This document shows, piece after piece, positions 11,668-20,744 of a DNA stretch of 64,000 nt. The DNA comes from Aromatoleum buckelii (GTDB taxonomy: Bacteria > Pseudomonadota > Gammaproteobacteria > Burkholderiales > Rhodocyclaceae), in contig NZ_WTVH02000010.1 of the NCBI RefSeq assembly GCF_012910785.2, forward strand, positions 992,001 to 1,056,000, written 5' to 3'. A model generated the notes under the pieces. It worked only from the letters and a program-made list of their open reading frames with translations, did no database searches and was not told where the DNA came from. The translations under genes and the position numbers were made by a program. The first letter of the stretch is position 1. Every line of letters begins with the position of its first letter.

Positions 11668-13539
11668 ATGTCTGCGTCCCAGCCCGTGCCGGCAGCGGCC
11701 CGGCTTTTTCTGTCCGGTAACGAAGCCGTGGCGCGTGCAGTGTGGGAGGCCGGCACGCGTGTCGCCGCCGCCTATCCCGGCACTCCGTCGACCGAAATTC
11801 TCGAGGTGCTGGCGAAGTATCCCGACCTGTACACCGAATGGTCGGTCAATGAAAAGGTGTCGCTAGAAGTCGCGCTCGGCGCATCGATGGTCGGCGCTCG
11901 CGCGTTCTGCGCGATGAAGCACGTCGGCCTGAATGTGGCGTCCGATGCGCTGATGACGATGACCGTAACCGGCACCGAGGGCGGGCTCGTGATCGCCGTC
12001 GCCGACGACGTCGGCATGTCGTCGTCGCAGAACGAGCAGGATTCGCGTTACTGGGGGCGTTTCGCGCATCTGCCGGTGCTCGAGCCCGCCGACTCGCAGG
12101 AAGCCTATGCGATGACGCGTGCGGCGTTCGAACTCTCCGAGCGCTTTCGCACGCCGGTGATCCTGCGCCTGACGACGCGCATCTGCCACGTCAAGGGTGT
12201 CGTCGTCGCCGGTGAGCGCGAGGCGGTCGAGCCGGGCGGTTTCACGAAGGACCCGCGCCGCTGGGTGATGGTGCCGGGCAACGCGAAGCCGCGCCTGCCG
12301 CTGATGTTCGAGCGCGAAGCCGCGGTGCGCGCCGAAGCCGAGACTTCGCCGCTGAACTTCGTTGTCGACGGCAGCGACCGGCGTATCGGCTTCGTGACTT
12401 CCGGCCCGGCCTTCATGCACGTGCGCGAGGCTTTCCCCGATGCGCCGGTCTTCAAGCTGGGTCTCTCCTGTCCGCCGCCGCTCGATAGCCTCGGCAAATT
12501 CGCCGCGACCGTCGACACCGTGCTGGTCGTCGAGGAGACCGAGCCGCTGCTCGAGACCGAGCTCAAGGCCGCCGGCATCGCGTGCCACGGCAAGGATGTG
12601 CTGCCGCGCACCGGTGAACTCGCGCCCGACGCGCTGCACCTCGGCGTCGCCCGCTTGCGCGGCGAAGTCGTCGCCGAGCCCGAGCACGTCGTGCCGCAGC
12701 AAGTGTTCCCGCGTCCGCCGACGATGTGCGTCGCGTGTCCGCATCTGGGCGTCTATTACACGCTGTCGCAGATGCGCAACGTGATGATTGCCGGCGACAT
12801 CGGCTGCTATACCCTCGGTGCCGGCCATCCGTGGAACGCGCTCGACTCCTGCATCTCGATGGGCGCGTCGATGGGCACTGCGCTCGGCATGGACAAGGGG
12901 CGCGGCAAGGTCGATGAGAACAAGAAGGTCGTCGCCGTGATCGGCGACTCGACTTTCATGCACATGGGCATGCAGGGCCTGCTCGACATCACGTGGAACC
13001 GCGGCAACGTCACGGTGCTCTTGCTCGACAACCGCGCCGTCGGCATGACCGGGGGGCAGGACAACCCGGGCAGCGGGCGCGACCTGCACGGCGAGGAAAC
13101 CACGCGCGTCGATTTCGCCAAGCTGTGCGAAGCGCTCGGCGTGAAGAAGGAGCGCATCCGCGTCCTCGATCCGTACCAGCTGCCGGTGCTGTTCAAGGCG
13201 CTGCGCGAAGAGACGAAGATCGAGGAGCCGTCCGTCATCATCACCGATCGCCCGTGCGTGCTGATCGACCACTACGTGCCGACGAAGCCGTACCTGGTGA
13301 AAGAGGATCGTTGCACGGGCTGCGGCAACTGCGTCGATGTGGGGTGTCCGGCGATTCACGTGACCCGTCGCGACAAGGAGGTCAAGGCGTCCGGCAAGGA
13401 AGTCGACCTGTCGTTCGTGCGCATCGACACTTCGGCCTGCACCGGTTGCGGCCTGTGCGTGCAGCCGTGCGCGCCCGAAGCGATCATCCACGCCGAGCCC
13501 GTGCAAACGCTGCAGCCCGTGCAGTTCGTCAGGAAATGA
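11668..13539 (+). CDS. iorA: Indolepyruvate:ferredoxin oxidoreductase, alpha subunit
   Basis: The 623-residue protein oxidatively decarboxylates aryl-pyruvates (indolepyruvate, phenylpyruvate) to aryl-acetyl-CoA with ferredoxin as acceptor. It has an N-terminal pyrimidine-type thiamine domain (AYPGTPSTEI, KHVGLNVASDALM), a central region, a thiamine-diphosphate-binding domain (GDIGCYTLG ... GDSTFMHMGMQGL) and a C-terminal 2x[4Fe-4S] ferredoxin domain (CTGCGNCVDVGCP and CTGCGLCVQPCAP). The ATG at 11668 is preferred over a TTG 30 bases upstream. The stop overlaps the beta-subunit start as ATGA. In Rhodocyclales this enzyme commonly takes part in aromatic amino acid use via phenylacetate. Confidence 0.95.
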   Translation: MSASQPVPAAARLFLSGNEAVARAVWEAGTRVAAAYPGTPSTEILEVLAKYPDLYTEWSVNEKVSLEVALGASMVGARAFCAMKHVGLNVASDALMTMTVTGTEGGLVIAVADDVGMSSSQNEQDSRYWGRFAHLPVLEPADSQEAYAMTRAAFELSERFRTPVILRLTTRICHVKGVVVAGEREAVEPGGFTKDPRRWVMVPGNAKPRLPLMFEREAAVRAEAETSPLNFVVDGSDRRIGFVTSGPAFMHVREAFPDAPVFKLGLSCPPPLDSLGKFAATVDTVLVVEETEPLLETELKAAGIACHGKDVLPRTGELAPDALHLGVARLRGEVVAEPEHVVPQQVFPRPPTMCVACPHLGVYYTLSQMRNVMIAGDIGCYTLGAGHPWNALDSCISMGASMGTALGMDKGRGKVDENKKVVAVIGDSTFMHMGMQGLLDITWNRGNVTVLLLDNRAVGMTGGQDNPGSGRDLHGEETTRVDFAKLCEALGVKKERIRVLDPYQLPVLFKALREETKIEEPSVIITDRPCVLIDHYVPTKPYLVKEDRCTGCGNCVDVGCPAIHVTRRDKEVKASGKEVDLSFVRIDTSACTGCGLCVQPCAPEAIIHAEPVQTLQPVQFVRK

Positions 13540-14153
13540 GCGACATGTCGAAAGTGACCAACATTCTCGTGTGCGGCGTCGGCGGGCAGGGCGTCATGAC
13601 CGCCACCGAAATCCTCGCCGAAGCGGCGATCTCGCTCGGCTTCGACGTCAAGAAAACCGAAGTCGCCGGCATGAGCCAGCGCGGCGGCGTCGTCACGTCG
13701 CACCTGCGCTTCGGCCACGAGGTGCTGTCGCCGCAGATTCTTCCGGGCGAGGCCGACCTGCTGATCGGCTTCGAGTCGGCCGAAGCGCTGCGCTGGGGCC
13801 ACATGCTGCGCCCGGCCGGCGTCGCGCTCGTCAATAGCGGGCGCATCGTGCCGCCGGTCGTCAATATCGGCCTGTTCGACTATCCCGAGCAACCGGTCGC
13901 GCAGATGCGCACGCTCGGCCTGCGGGTGCATGATTTCGACGCGACGGCCCTCGCGGTGCAGCTCGGCAACATCCGCCTCGGCAACACGGTGATGCTCGGC
14001 GCGAGTTCGGACTGGCTGCCGTTCCCGGCGGAAGTGCTGCGCGACGCGGTGTTGGCACGCTTCGGTAGCCGCAAACCGAAGCTCGTCGACGCCAATCGCG
14101 AGGCGTTCGCCGCCGGCCGGCGCGCGGTCGCGGGAGAAACGCTCGCCGCGTGA
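13536..14153 (+). CDS. iorB: Indolepyruvate:ferredoxin oxidoreductase, beta subunit
   Basis: This 205-residue protein is the gamma-type subunit of the 2-oxoacid oxidoreductase family, with [19 protein letters not shown] near the start and the [10 protein letters not shown] motif characteristic of this subunit. It forms the active enzyme with IorA. ATG at 13536 overlaps the iorA stop; a second ATG at 13545 has AGGA at better spacing and may be the true start. Translational coupling with iorA is expected. Confidence 0.93.
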   Translation: MSDMSKVTNILVCGVGGQGVMTATEILAEAAISLGFDVKKTEVAGMSQRGGVVTSHLRFGHEVLSPQILPGEADLLIGFESAEALRWGHMLRPAGVALVNSGRIVPPVVNIGLFDYPEQPVAQMRTLGLRVHDFDATALAVQLGNIRLGNTVMLGASSDWLPFPAEVLRDAVLARFGSRKPKLVDANREAFAAGRRAVAGETLAA

Positions 14154-14215
14154 GCGTCGCACGCGCACAGGCCCCTGATCGTGCGATAAAATCGCCGGTT
14201 TTTGGGATAACGACG

Positions 14216-15088
14216 ATGACCGCTCGCATTCTTGACGGCAACGCCCTTTCCGCGCGCGTCCGCGGCGAACTCGCCGAGCGCGCCGCCGCCCTTGCCGCCC
14301 GGGGCGTGCAGCCGTGTCTCGCGGTGATCCTGGTCGGCGCGAACCCCGCGTCGGCAGTGTATGTGCGCAACAAGGTTGCCGCGTGCGAGAAAGCGGGCAT
14401 CCGTTCGCTGCGTTTTGATTTTGCCGCCGATGTCGATGCCGGCGAAGTCATGGCGAAGATCGCCGACCTCAACGCCGATCCCGCGGTGCATGGCATCCTC
14501 GTGCAGCTGCCGTTGCCGAAGCAGTTCAATGAAGCCGAAGTGCTCGAGGCGATCCGCGTCGAGAAGGATGTCGACGGCTTCCACGCCGAGAACGTCGGCC
14601 GGCTGTCGCAGGGCCAGGAAGCGTTCCTGCCGTGCACGCCGCACGGCGTCATGAAAATGCTCGAAGCCGGGGACGTGCCGGTGCAGGGCGCCGAAGCGGT
14701 TGTCATCGGCCGCTCGAACATTGTCGGCAAGCCGATGGCGATGCTGCTGACCAACGCCGGCGCGACCGTCACCGTCACCCACTCGAAGACGCGCGACCTC
14801 GCGTTCCACACCCGTCGCGCCGACATCCTCGTCGCCGCGATCGGCAAGCCGCGTTTCGTCACCGGCGACATGATCAAGCCGGGGGCCGTCGTCATCGACG
14901 TCGGAATCAACCGCCTGAACGAAGGGCCGGATGCCGGCAAGCTGTGCGGCGACGTCGACTTCGAGTCGGCGAAGGAGGTGGCGTCGCTGATCACGCCGGT
15001 GCCGGGCGGCGTCGGCCCGATGACGATCACGATGCTGCTCGCGAACACCGTCGAGTCGGCCGAGCGCGTCGCGCGCCGCAAAGGTTGA
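14216..15088 (+). CDS. folD: Methylenetetrahydrofolate dehydrogenase / methenyltetrahydrofolate cyclohydrolase
   Basis: The bifunctional FolD interconverts 5,10-methylene-THF, methenyl-THF and 10-formyl-THF with NADP. The 290-residue length is normal. Family motifs are present: [14 protein letters not shown] with the catalytic Lys, [30 protein letters not shown] and [13 protein letters not shown] at 14216 is used because MTARILDGN is the typical N-terminus. It is followed 4 bases later by purE, placing one-carbon supply beside purine synthesis. Confidence 0.96.
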   Translation: MTARILDGNALSARVRGELAERAAALAARGVQPCLAVILVGANPASAVYVRNKVAACEKAGIRSLRFDFAADVDAGEVMAKIADLNADPAVHGILVQLPLPKQFNEAEVLEAIRVEKDVDGFHAENVGRLSQGQEAFLPCTPHGVMKMLEAGDVPVQGAEAVVIGRSNIVGKPMAMLLTNAGATVTVTHSKTRDLAFHTRRADILVAAIGKPRFVTGDMIKPGAVVIDVGINRLNEGPDAGKLCGDVDFESAKEVASLITPVPGGVGPMTITMLLANTVESAERVARRKG

Positions 15089-15092
15089 GACG

Positions 15093-15587
15093 ATGAGCGA
15101 CAAGCCCCTCGTCGGGATCATTATGGGCTCGAATTCCGACTGGCCGACGATGCAGGCCGCGGCGAAGATGCTCGCCGAATTCGACGTGCCGTACGAGGCT
15201 CGCGTGGTGTCCGCCCACCGCACGCCGGACCTGATGTTCGTCTATGCCGACAGCGCGCGCGAACGCGGCCTCAAGGCGATCATCGCCGGCGCAGGCGGCG
15301 CGGCACACCTGCCCGGCATGGTCGCGGCGAAGACGACGCTGCCCGTGCTCGGCGTGCCGGTGCAGTCGAAAGCGCTGTCGGGGCAGGATTCGCTGTTGTC
15401 GATCGTGCAGATGCCGAAAGGCATCCCGGTCGCGACTTTCGCAATCGGTGAAGCCGGTGCAGCCAATGCGGCGCTTTTCGCCGTCGCGCTGCTCGCGAAC
15501 GAGGACGCCGCACTCGCCGAAAAACTCGCCGCGTTCCGCGCCCGCCAGACGCAGGCGGTGCTCGACATGACCCTGGATCCGGTATGA
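15093..15587 (+). CDS. purE: N5-carboxyaminoimidazole ribonucleotide mutase
   Basis: A 164-residue class I PurE that converts N5-CAIR to CAIR in purine synthesis. The family signature is clear: [13 protein letters not shown] at the N-terminus, [11 protein letters not shown] with the active-site His, and [12 protein letters not shown]. It starts 4 bases after folD and is followed by purK, its pathway partner. Confidence 0.96.
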   Translation: MSDKPLVGIIMGSNSDWPTMQAAAKMLAEFDVPYEARVVSAHRTPDLMFVYADSARERGLKAIIAGAGGAAHLPGMVAAKTTLPVLGVPVQSKALSGQDSLLSIVQMPKGIPVATFAIGEAGAANAALFAVALLANEDAALAEKLAAFRARQTQAVLDMTLDPV

Positions 15588-15669
15588 CAGTCCCCACGCT
15601 CGCGGCGCTAGCCGCTACGCTGCCCCTGAGGACGAACGCATTCCTGGGGACGCTCTTGCGGAGGGCGCG

Positions 15670-16830
15670 ATGATCCTCCCTCCCGCAATCCTCGGCATGC
15701 TTGGTGGCGGCCAACTCGGCCGCTTCTTCGTTTCTGCCGCCCACGAAATGGGTTACCGCGTGTGGGTGCTCGATCCGGACTCGCACAGCCCGGCCGGCCT
15801 GATCGCCGACCGCCACCTCGTCGCCGCCTACGATGACTACGCCGCACTCGACGAGCTCGCGGCGACCTGTGCTGGCGTGACGACCGAGTTCGAAAACGTC
15901 CCGGCCGCAACGCTCGATTACCTCGCCAAATTCCTTTCGGTGCACCCTTCGGCGAGCGCTGTCGCGGTATGCCAGAACCGCATCGCAGAGAAGACTTTTC
16001 TCGCCGACAACGGCCTGCCACACGGCCCGTTCGCTGTCGTCCGCCACGAGGCCGAAGTCCGCAACGCTGGTGCGGGCCTGTTCCCCGCAGTCCTCAAGGT
16101 GGCCCGCTTTGGCTACGACGGCAAGGGGCAAGCGCGTGTCGCAAATCCCGATGAAGCCTTGCACGCGTTCCATCAGTTCGGCGGCGAAGCCTGCGTGCTC
16201 GAGAAGATGCTGGACCTCGACTGCGAATTGTCGGTCGTCCTCGCGCGCGACGAGGCGGGCAACGTGCGCTGTTTCGATCCGTGCGAAAACCGCCACCGTC
16301 ACGGCATTCTCGACGTCACCATCGCGCCGGCCGGGGTCGCCGCGGCACTCATCGCGCGGGCCCGCGAGGTCGCCGGACAGATCGCGGGGAAGCTCGGCTA
16401 TGTCGGCACGCTCGGCGTCGAGTTCTTCGTCTGCGGCGGCGCACTTTACGTGAACGAAATGGCGCCCCGCCCGCACAACAGCGGCCATCACACGATCGAT
16501 GCCTGCGTCACCAGCCAGTACGAGCAGCAGGTAAGGGCGCTGTGCGGACTGCCGCTCGGCGAGCCGCGCGCGCACAGCGCCGCGGTGATGGTGAATCTGC
16601 TCGGCGAACTCTGGTACGACGACGCGCATGCCAGCAGCACATACCGTGAGCCCGACTGGTCCGTGCTCCACGCAGTGCCCAATCTCCGGCTGCACCTGTA
16701 CGCGAAACATCACGCGCGCGCAGGGCGAAAAATGGGGCATTTCACGGTGATCGGCGATGACGCCGAAAAAACGCTCGCCGCGGCGCTGCACGGGCGGGCA
16801 GCGATCGGCATCCGCGATGACGAGCGCTGA
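15670..16830 (+). CDS. purK: 5-(carboxyamino)imidazole ribonucleotide synthase
   Basis: A 386-residue ATP-grasp enzyme making N5-CAIR from AIR, bicarbonate and ATP, the substrate for PurE just upstream. It shows GMLGGGQLGRFF at the N-terminus, an ATP-grasp core (KVARFGYDGKGQ), and the C-terminal MAPRPHNSGHHTIDAC motif typical of PurK. The ATG at 15670 has GGAGG 6 bases upstream. The 82-base gap after purE is longer than other spacings in the run. The stop overlaps the next gene by 14 bases. Confidence 0.95.
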   Translation: MILPPAILGMLGGGQLGRFFVSAAHEMGYRVWVLDPDSHSPAGLIADRHLVAAYDDYAALDELAATCAGVTTEFENVPAATLDYLAKFLSVHPSASAVAVCQNRIAEKTFLADNGLPHGPFAVVRHEAEVRNAGAGLFPAVLKVARFGYDGKGQARVANPDEALHAFHQFGGEACVLEKMLDLDCELSVVLARDEAGNVRCFDPCENRHRHGILDVTIAPAGVAAALIARAREVAGQIAGKLGYVGTLGVEFFVCGGALYVNEMAPRPHNSGHHTIDACVTSQYEQQVRALCGLPLGEPRAHSAAVMVNLLGELWYDDAHASSTYREPDWSVLHAVPNLRLHLYAKHHARAGRKMGHFTVIGDDAEKTLAAALHGRAAIGIRDDER

Positions 16831-17872
16831 CGTCGCTCCGGCGATCCCGGACGACGAGATCCGCCGCGCCGCCGGGCTGCTGCGCGCGGGTGAACTCGTC
16901 GGCATGCCGACCGAGACGGTCTACGGGCTTGCCGCCGATGCGCTCAATGTTGCCGCGGTCGGCAGGATCTTCGCCGCGAAAGGCCGTCCCGCCGACCACC
17001 CGCTGATCGTCCACCTGCCCGACGCCGGCCATCTGGCGCGCTGGGCGCGCGAGATTCCGGACGACGCTTTCGCGCTTGCCCGCGCCTTCTGGCCCGGGCC
17101 GCTGACCCTGATCCTGAAGCGCCACCATGGCGTCCCCAACGCCATCACCGGCGGCCAGGACACCGTCGGCCTGCGCGTGCCGGACCACCCGGTCGCGCTC
17201 GCGCTGCTGCAGGCTTTCGATTCGGGCATCGCTGCGCCATCCGCCAACCGCTTCGGGCGCATCAGCCCAACGACCGCGGAGCACGTGCGGCAGGAACTCG
17301 GCGACAAGGTCGCGCTGATCCTCGATGGCGGCCCGTGCGCGGTTGGCATCGAATCCACGATCCTCGACCTGTCACGCGATGCACCGCAGATCCTGCGCCC
17401 CGGCGCGATCTCCGCCGCAGACATCGCCCGCGTCATCGGTCGCCCCGCGCAGTTCCGGACAGCCCCGATCGGCCAGGCCAGCATCGGGGACGACAGGGAC
17501 GGCGCCACCGACGACGGCGAACCGCGCGTATCGGGCTCGCTATCGGCGCACTACGCGCCGCGCACGCCCCTGCAGATGGCCGCCGCTTCGCAACTCGTCG
17601 AACTCGCGGCCACGCTCGCCGCGGAAGGAAGCCGTGTCGCCGTTCTGGCGCGCCGCTGCCAGGATCCCCAGGATGCACGCCTGATCTGGCGCGCCGCACC
17701 GATCGACGCTGCCGGCTATGCGCACGCACTCTACGCGAACCTGCGCGACCTCGACGCCTGCAGCGCTGATTTCATCGTCGTCGAAACCCTGCCCGCAACC
17801 GATGAGTGGCAAGCGATCAACGACCGCCTCGGCCGCGCCGCGGCCGGCTCCGGAGACGCCGACGAAACGTGA
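16817..17872 (+). CDS. Threonylcarbamoyl-AMP synthase, Sua5 type
   Basis: The 351-residue protein makes threonylcarbamoyl-AMP for the t6A modification of ANN-decoding tRNAs. The YrdC domain (about 10-210) carries GMPTETVYGLAADA, KGRPADHPLIVH, PGPLTLIL and APSANRFGRISPTT; a C-terminal Sua5 domain follows, with SGSLSAHYAPRTPL at the junction. The presence of the C-terminal domain marks it as full-length Sua5 rather than short TsaC. ATG at 16817 overlaps purK; the shorter N-terminus is preferred over an upstream in-frame start inside purK. The gene ends 50 bases before tRNA-Ala. Confidence 0.93.
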   Translation: MTSADVAPAIPDDEIRRAAGLLRAGELVGMPTETVYGLAADALNVAAVGRIFAAKGRPADHPLIVHLPDAGHLARWAREIPDDAFALARAFWPGPLTLILKRHHGVPNAITGGQDTVGLRVPDHPVALALLQAFDSGIAAPSANRFGRISPTTAEHVRQELGDKVALILDGGPCAVGIESTILDLSRDAPQILRPGAISAADIARVIGRPAQFRTAPIGQASIGDDRDGATDDGEPRVSGSLSAHYAPRTPLQMAAASQLVELAATLAAEGSRVAVLARRCQDPQDARLIWRAAPIDAAGYAHALYANLRDLDACSADFIVVETLPATDEWQAINDRLGRAAAGSGDADET

Positions 17873-17913
17873 AAAACCCCTTTCAAAATGAAAACGTCAC
17901 CGCTATAATTCGC

Positions 17914-17919
17914 CGCTCT
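17914..17919 (+). promoter_or_regulatory. -10 box of the tRNA-Ala gene
   Basis: A consensus TATAAT lies 4 bases before the mature tRNA 5' end in an AT-rich stretch after the Sua5 gene. The distance is short for a -10 box, and no good -35 is seen at 17 bases, so this is a tentative call. Confidence 0.35.
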
Positions 17920-17922
17920 TGA

Positions 17923-17998
17923 GGGCCGATAGCTCAGCTGGGAGAGCGCTGCGTTCGCAATGCAGAGGTCGAGGGTTCGATCCCCTTTCGGTCCACCA
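17923..17998 (+). tRNA. tRNA-Ala (anticodon CGC)
   Basis: The 76-base sequence folds into a full cloverleaf: 7-bp acceptor stem (GGGCCGA with TCGGTCC, one G-U), D arm GCTC/GAGC, anticodon stem CTGCG/TGCAG with loop TTCGCAA giving anticodon CGC, T arm GAGGG TTCGATC CCCTT, and an encoded CCA. It decodes GCG alanine codons, frequent in this high-GC genome. It stands at the border of an insertion-sequence-rich accessory segment. Confidence 0.96.
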
Positions 17999-18002
17999 AT
18001 TC

Positions 18003-18032
18003 AAAAAGGCCAGACGTTGCTCTGGCCTTTTT
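18003..18032 (+). terminator. Terminator of tRNA-Ala
   Basis: A hairpin with stem AAAGGCCAGA/TCTGGCCTTT, loop CGTTGC and a T run lies 5 bases after the tRNA. The A run on the other side makes it potentially bidirectional. Confidence 0.9.
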
Positions 18033-18207
18033 CACGTCCGCTCGAAACGCCAGCACTGGCGCGGGTTCCGGCGATCCGTGCGAAAGGTGCGGGCGCGCCA
18101 GAAACCCCACATTCGTCATAAATCACACAAAAATGAGGCAGAGAGGGCTCTCTACTCTCTGTTTGTGCGAAAGGCGGTTTCGCACGCGTCCTATGAAGAT
18201 CAACGGG
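18033..18207. other. No gene seen; start of accessory mosaic
   Basis: This stretch between the tRNA terminator and the first gene fragment has no credible reading frame. I searched it by eye for a repeat of the tRNA 3' end that would mark an integration site and saw none. Confidence 0.4.
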
Positions 18208-18546
18208 TTACGAAGGCCGGTTTGAATCATGATTTGGTTGGCGAGGGCGACTGCGCTCGAGCCTATGACGTGAGCAAAGCCGAGAGATACGTGCTTGGAC
18301 GTCGTGGGTGCGGGCATTACGGCGTCCCCCGGCTCTGCCGATCGTTGTCGGTAGTCGTGTAGGGTGTTTTGAACGCTCTCCATAGTCTTCATCGTGAACT
18401 TCGACGCGAACGTCTGGATCCCCCCAAAGCATGCAAGGGCCCGTCGCTAGCGGGAGCTCGCCCTTGGCAATTAGGCGGTTCATGGCCCTGGACTTTGCGT
18501 CACGTTCTTTCGGGCTGTATCCGTTGTACCAGTTTCCGTCAGCCAT
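18208..18546 (-). pseudogene. Probable fragment of a small HDEDY-motif protein
   Basis: Read from ATG 18546, the first half looks like a real protein: WYNGYSPKERDAKSRAMNRL, then a GPCxxWGDP segment and VEVHDEDYGE. I recall small proteobacterial proteins with a Cys-containing turn followed by HDEDY, but cannot name the family. After that motif the sequence becomes Arg-rich and unlike the expected continuation, suggesting a frameshift or loss of the 3' half. It lies among insertion-sequence remnants. Confidence is low because it rests on recalled motif shape only. Confidence 0.3.
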
Positions 18547-18624
18547 GCGGAGCCTCACAAAGGACTGCCACGGAGTGCTTTCTTACCGATCGACGTCGCG
18601 TTAAAACGGCGCTCACGGACATTG

Positions 18625-18736
18625 CGGGTACATTCCGCCAGCCGAAGCCGAGGCAAGTTATTACCGCAACCTGAGCGAGCAGGCGGTCGTCGCCTGACTC
18701 AAACAAAACGGCCTCCGCGAAACCCGGGGCGATTCA
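18625..18736 (+). mobile_element. Remnant (3' end) of an IS3-family element
   Basis: This 112-bp stretch matches, in reverse orientation and with few differences, the right-hand end of the complete IS3 element at 54911-56222: the last codons of its orfB ([10 protein letters not shown] ... SEQAVVA stop), the 3' untranslated part and the terminal inverted repeat ending GGGGCGATTCA. The rest of the element is missing, so it is a dead relic of a second copy. The left breakpoint is at about 18625, where similarity stops. Confidence 0.88.
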
Positions 18737-18958
18737 CTTTGAAGGCGTAGTCCGCCTTGGGTCGTGACAAGCGGCGCTGAGAGCCATGTTTACGGCTGCC
18801 ATTGGCGTATGTCTTTCAAGAGCTTTTGATCTCGACCGACGGTTTTCGGTCAGCATTGAAGTGGTCGAAGCGTCATTGCCCTCACTTGCTCCCCGTTACC
18901 CACAAGCGCTAATATTTGGTTTGATCCTGGTCGCCCACCCACCACCAGAATTCCTAAG

Positions 18959-19006
18959 AAGGATCAGCAGGTTACGCCAAGTAGCCTACTGGTCCTTTTC
19001 TCTTTT
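18959..19006 (+). terminator. Strong hairpin with following T-rich tract
   Basis: Arms at 18959-18975 and 18981-18997 pair in 16 of 17 positions (with G-U pairs) around loop GCCAA and are followed by TTCTCTTTT. It would end a plus-strand transcript, but no intact gene lies directly upstream, so it probably belonged to a gene lost when this region was rearranged. Apart from this hairpin, 18737-19084 contains no gene I can support. Confidence 0.6.
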
Positions 19007-19084
19007 GTGCCCCTGTTGCACATCTCCAGTGTGATCAAAGTGTGATCACGCACGAGCAGTCACAACCACGACTGCCTACGGGAA

Positions 19085-19648
19085 GTGTCCCAAGTCGGTT
19101 CACCGGCTGTCAAGCAACGCGCTTGGTCCCGCATCAAGGCAACCGCAGCGGAACAGCGGGAACTGTGGCGGGAGGTTGGAGAGGCACTGTTGGCGGGTCG
19201 GAAGGCGAACAAGGCCGACCAGAAGTTCAGCCAGTGGCTCAAGGCACATGGCTTCGATGACATCAAGACCAACACACGTGCTGATGCTATGTGGTGGGCA
19301 GGCCATGCTGCTGGTCTCCGCTCGGCGGATACCGAACTGACCCACCCAGCGCAACTGCGGAAGTGGTTCAACGAGCAGGAGAAGACCTCTAGCCTCCCCG
19401 AAGACCTCCAGCAGATTGACGCTGAGAAGGTCGAGACCATCGAGCTTGACCAGCGATCCACTGAGAAGGTCGCCAAGGTCATCAACCGCGCCAAGTCCGG
19501 TGATGAAGGGAGTGAGACCGCGAAGAGGCACGCTGGAATGATCTATCATATGTCTTTGTTCTTCCTTCCAGGGAATCATGGTGAAGGTGCTTATAGCCCA
19601 CAAAGAGAGAATTCAACGTGCCCAGTTGCGGCTTCAGAAACTTACTAA
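19085..19648 (+). CDS. Hypothetical phage- or plasmid-type protein
   Basis: Starting at GTG 19085, the frame encodes about 187 residues. The N-terminal part (AAEQRELWREVGEALLAGRK, DQKFSQWLKAHGFDD, NTRADAMWWA) resembles hypothetical proteins found on prophages and plasmids that I cannot name; no catalytic motif is visible. The last 35 residues look non-natural, overlap another small gene in a different frame, and run into the IS630 end, so the true C-terminus may be shorter or frameshifted. Codon use is less GC-rich than the housekeeping genes around it, which fits acquired DNA. Confidence 0.5.
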   Translation: MSQVGSPAVKQRAWSRIKATAAEQRELWREVGEALLAGRKANKADQKFSQWLKAHGFDDIKTNTRADAMWWAGHAAGLRSADTELTHPAQLRKWFNEQEKTSSLPEDLQQIDAEKVETIELDQRSTEKVAKVINRAKSGDEGSETAKRHAGMIYHMSLFFLPGNHGEGAYSPQRENSTCPVAASETY

Positions 19649-20744
19649 CTTTATTGAAAGTAATGTCAGATGATCGCGTACTGGCACTCGGGCTGATGGA
19701 AGAACGATTTGACGAGCCTCGGCAGTCGTTGAATCCGACGCAGTGCGCCGAGCGCCAGCCGCTTCATTTCGTCCTTGTCCTGCACCAGGCGCTTCGAGAC
19801 CTGGCGCTTCACATGCGCCCAGACCTGTTCATCGGGGTTCAGTTGCGGCGAGTACGGCGGCAGGTAGAAGAGCTTGAGTTGGCCGTTCAGGCTGTCGACG
19901 TAGGCTCGAACCAGCTTCGCCTTGTGAATGGGGTGCCCGTCGACGATGACGAAGACCGGCTTGTCGGCGCCGATCATCAGGCGCTTGAGGAAGTCGCGAA
20001 ACACCGTGGCGGTGACCGAACCCTCGTGGAGCATGAAGCGAAACTCGCCCTGCGGGCTCACCGCCGAGATCATGTTCAGCGAGAAGCGCCGGCCGGTGAC
20101 CTCGACCACCGGCGTCTGCCCACGCGGCGCCCACGTCGTGCCGGTGTGGTAATCGGAACGGATTCCCGACTCGTCGGCGAAGTAGATCGTCGCGCCTGTC
20201 GCACGCGCTTCGGCGCGGATCGCCGGATAGGTTTCCGCTTCCCAGTGCCGCACCAGCGCGGCGTCCTGTTGCCATGCCTGGTAGAGCGGCTTCTGCGCGC
20301 TGAATCCGAGCACCTTCATGAGCCGGCTGACCGTGGCGATCGACAACGCCTTGCCGAACTGCCGAATGATCAGCGCGCGGATCAGCGACAGCGTCCACAA
20401 GCCGAACTCGAACTTGTACTGCAGCGGCGTGTGATCCCGAACGGCCTGAGCGAGACAGCGCATCTCCTCGGCGCTCACCTTCGACGGACGCCCCGGGATC
20501 GGCTTGGCGAGCAGCGCGTTCTGCCCGCCGCTGGCGAAGTCGGCCAGCCACCGAAAGACGCTGCGCACATTCACGCCGAAGGCGGCCGCTACACTTTGCG
20601 CTGTCTGCCCTTCGCGGACCGCCTTGATCGCCTGTTGGCGCATCACCTGAAGCGAGTGGTGGTCGATCGCGCGACCGTCCGAGTTCCGTTTGCATTTCAT
20701 CCGCGTATTGTCTCATAGCATGACAATACTTACGAGAAGGTTAG
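19645..20744 (-). mobile_element. IS630-family insertion sequence, complete
   Basis: A 1100-bp element with imperfect terminal inverted repeats (left CTAACTTTATTGAAAGTA, right, inverted, CTAACCTTCTCGTAAGTA), flanked on both sides by the dinucleotide TA (19643-19644 and 20745-20746), the classical IS630 target duplication. It carries a single intact transposase on the minus strand. Both ends and the open reading frame look intact, so it may still be active. Confidence 0.9.
19666..20700 (-). CDS. IS630-family transposase
   Basis: The 344-residue protein has an N-terminal helix-turn-helix (VAAAFGVNVRSVFRWLADF), a winged-helix linker and a DDE catalytic domain: ADESGIRSDY, VIVDGHPIHKAK and YLPPYSPQLNPDEQVW supply the Asp, Asp and Glu. 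This is the usual single-frame length for the family. The ATG at 20700 is the first in the frame and lies inside the element. Confidence 0.95.
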   Translation of the reverse strand: MKCKRNSDGRAIDHHSLQVMRQQAIKAVREGQTAQSVAAAFGVNVRSVFRWLADFASGGQNALLAKPIPGRPSKVSAEEMRCLAQAVRDHTPLQYKFEFGLWTLSLIRALIIRQFGKALSIATVSRLMKVLGFSAQKPLYQAWQQDAALVRHWEAETYPAIRAEARATGATIYFADESGIRSDYHTGTTWAPRGQTPVVEVTGRRFSLNMISAVSPQGEFRFMLHEGSVTATVFRDFLKRLMIGADKPVFVIVDGHPIHKAKLVRAYVDSLNGQLKLFYLPPYSPQLNPDEQVWAHVKRQVSKRLVQDKDEMKRLALGALRRIQRLPRLVKSFFHQPECQYAII

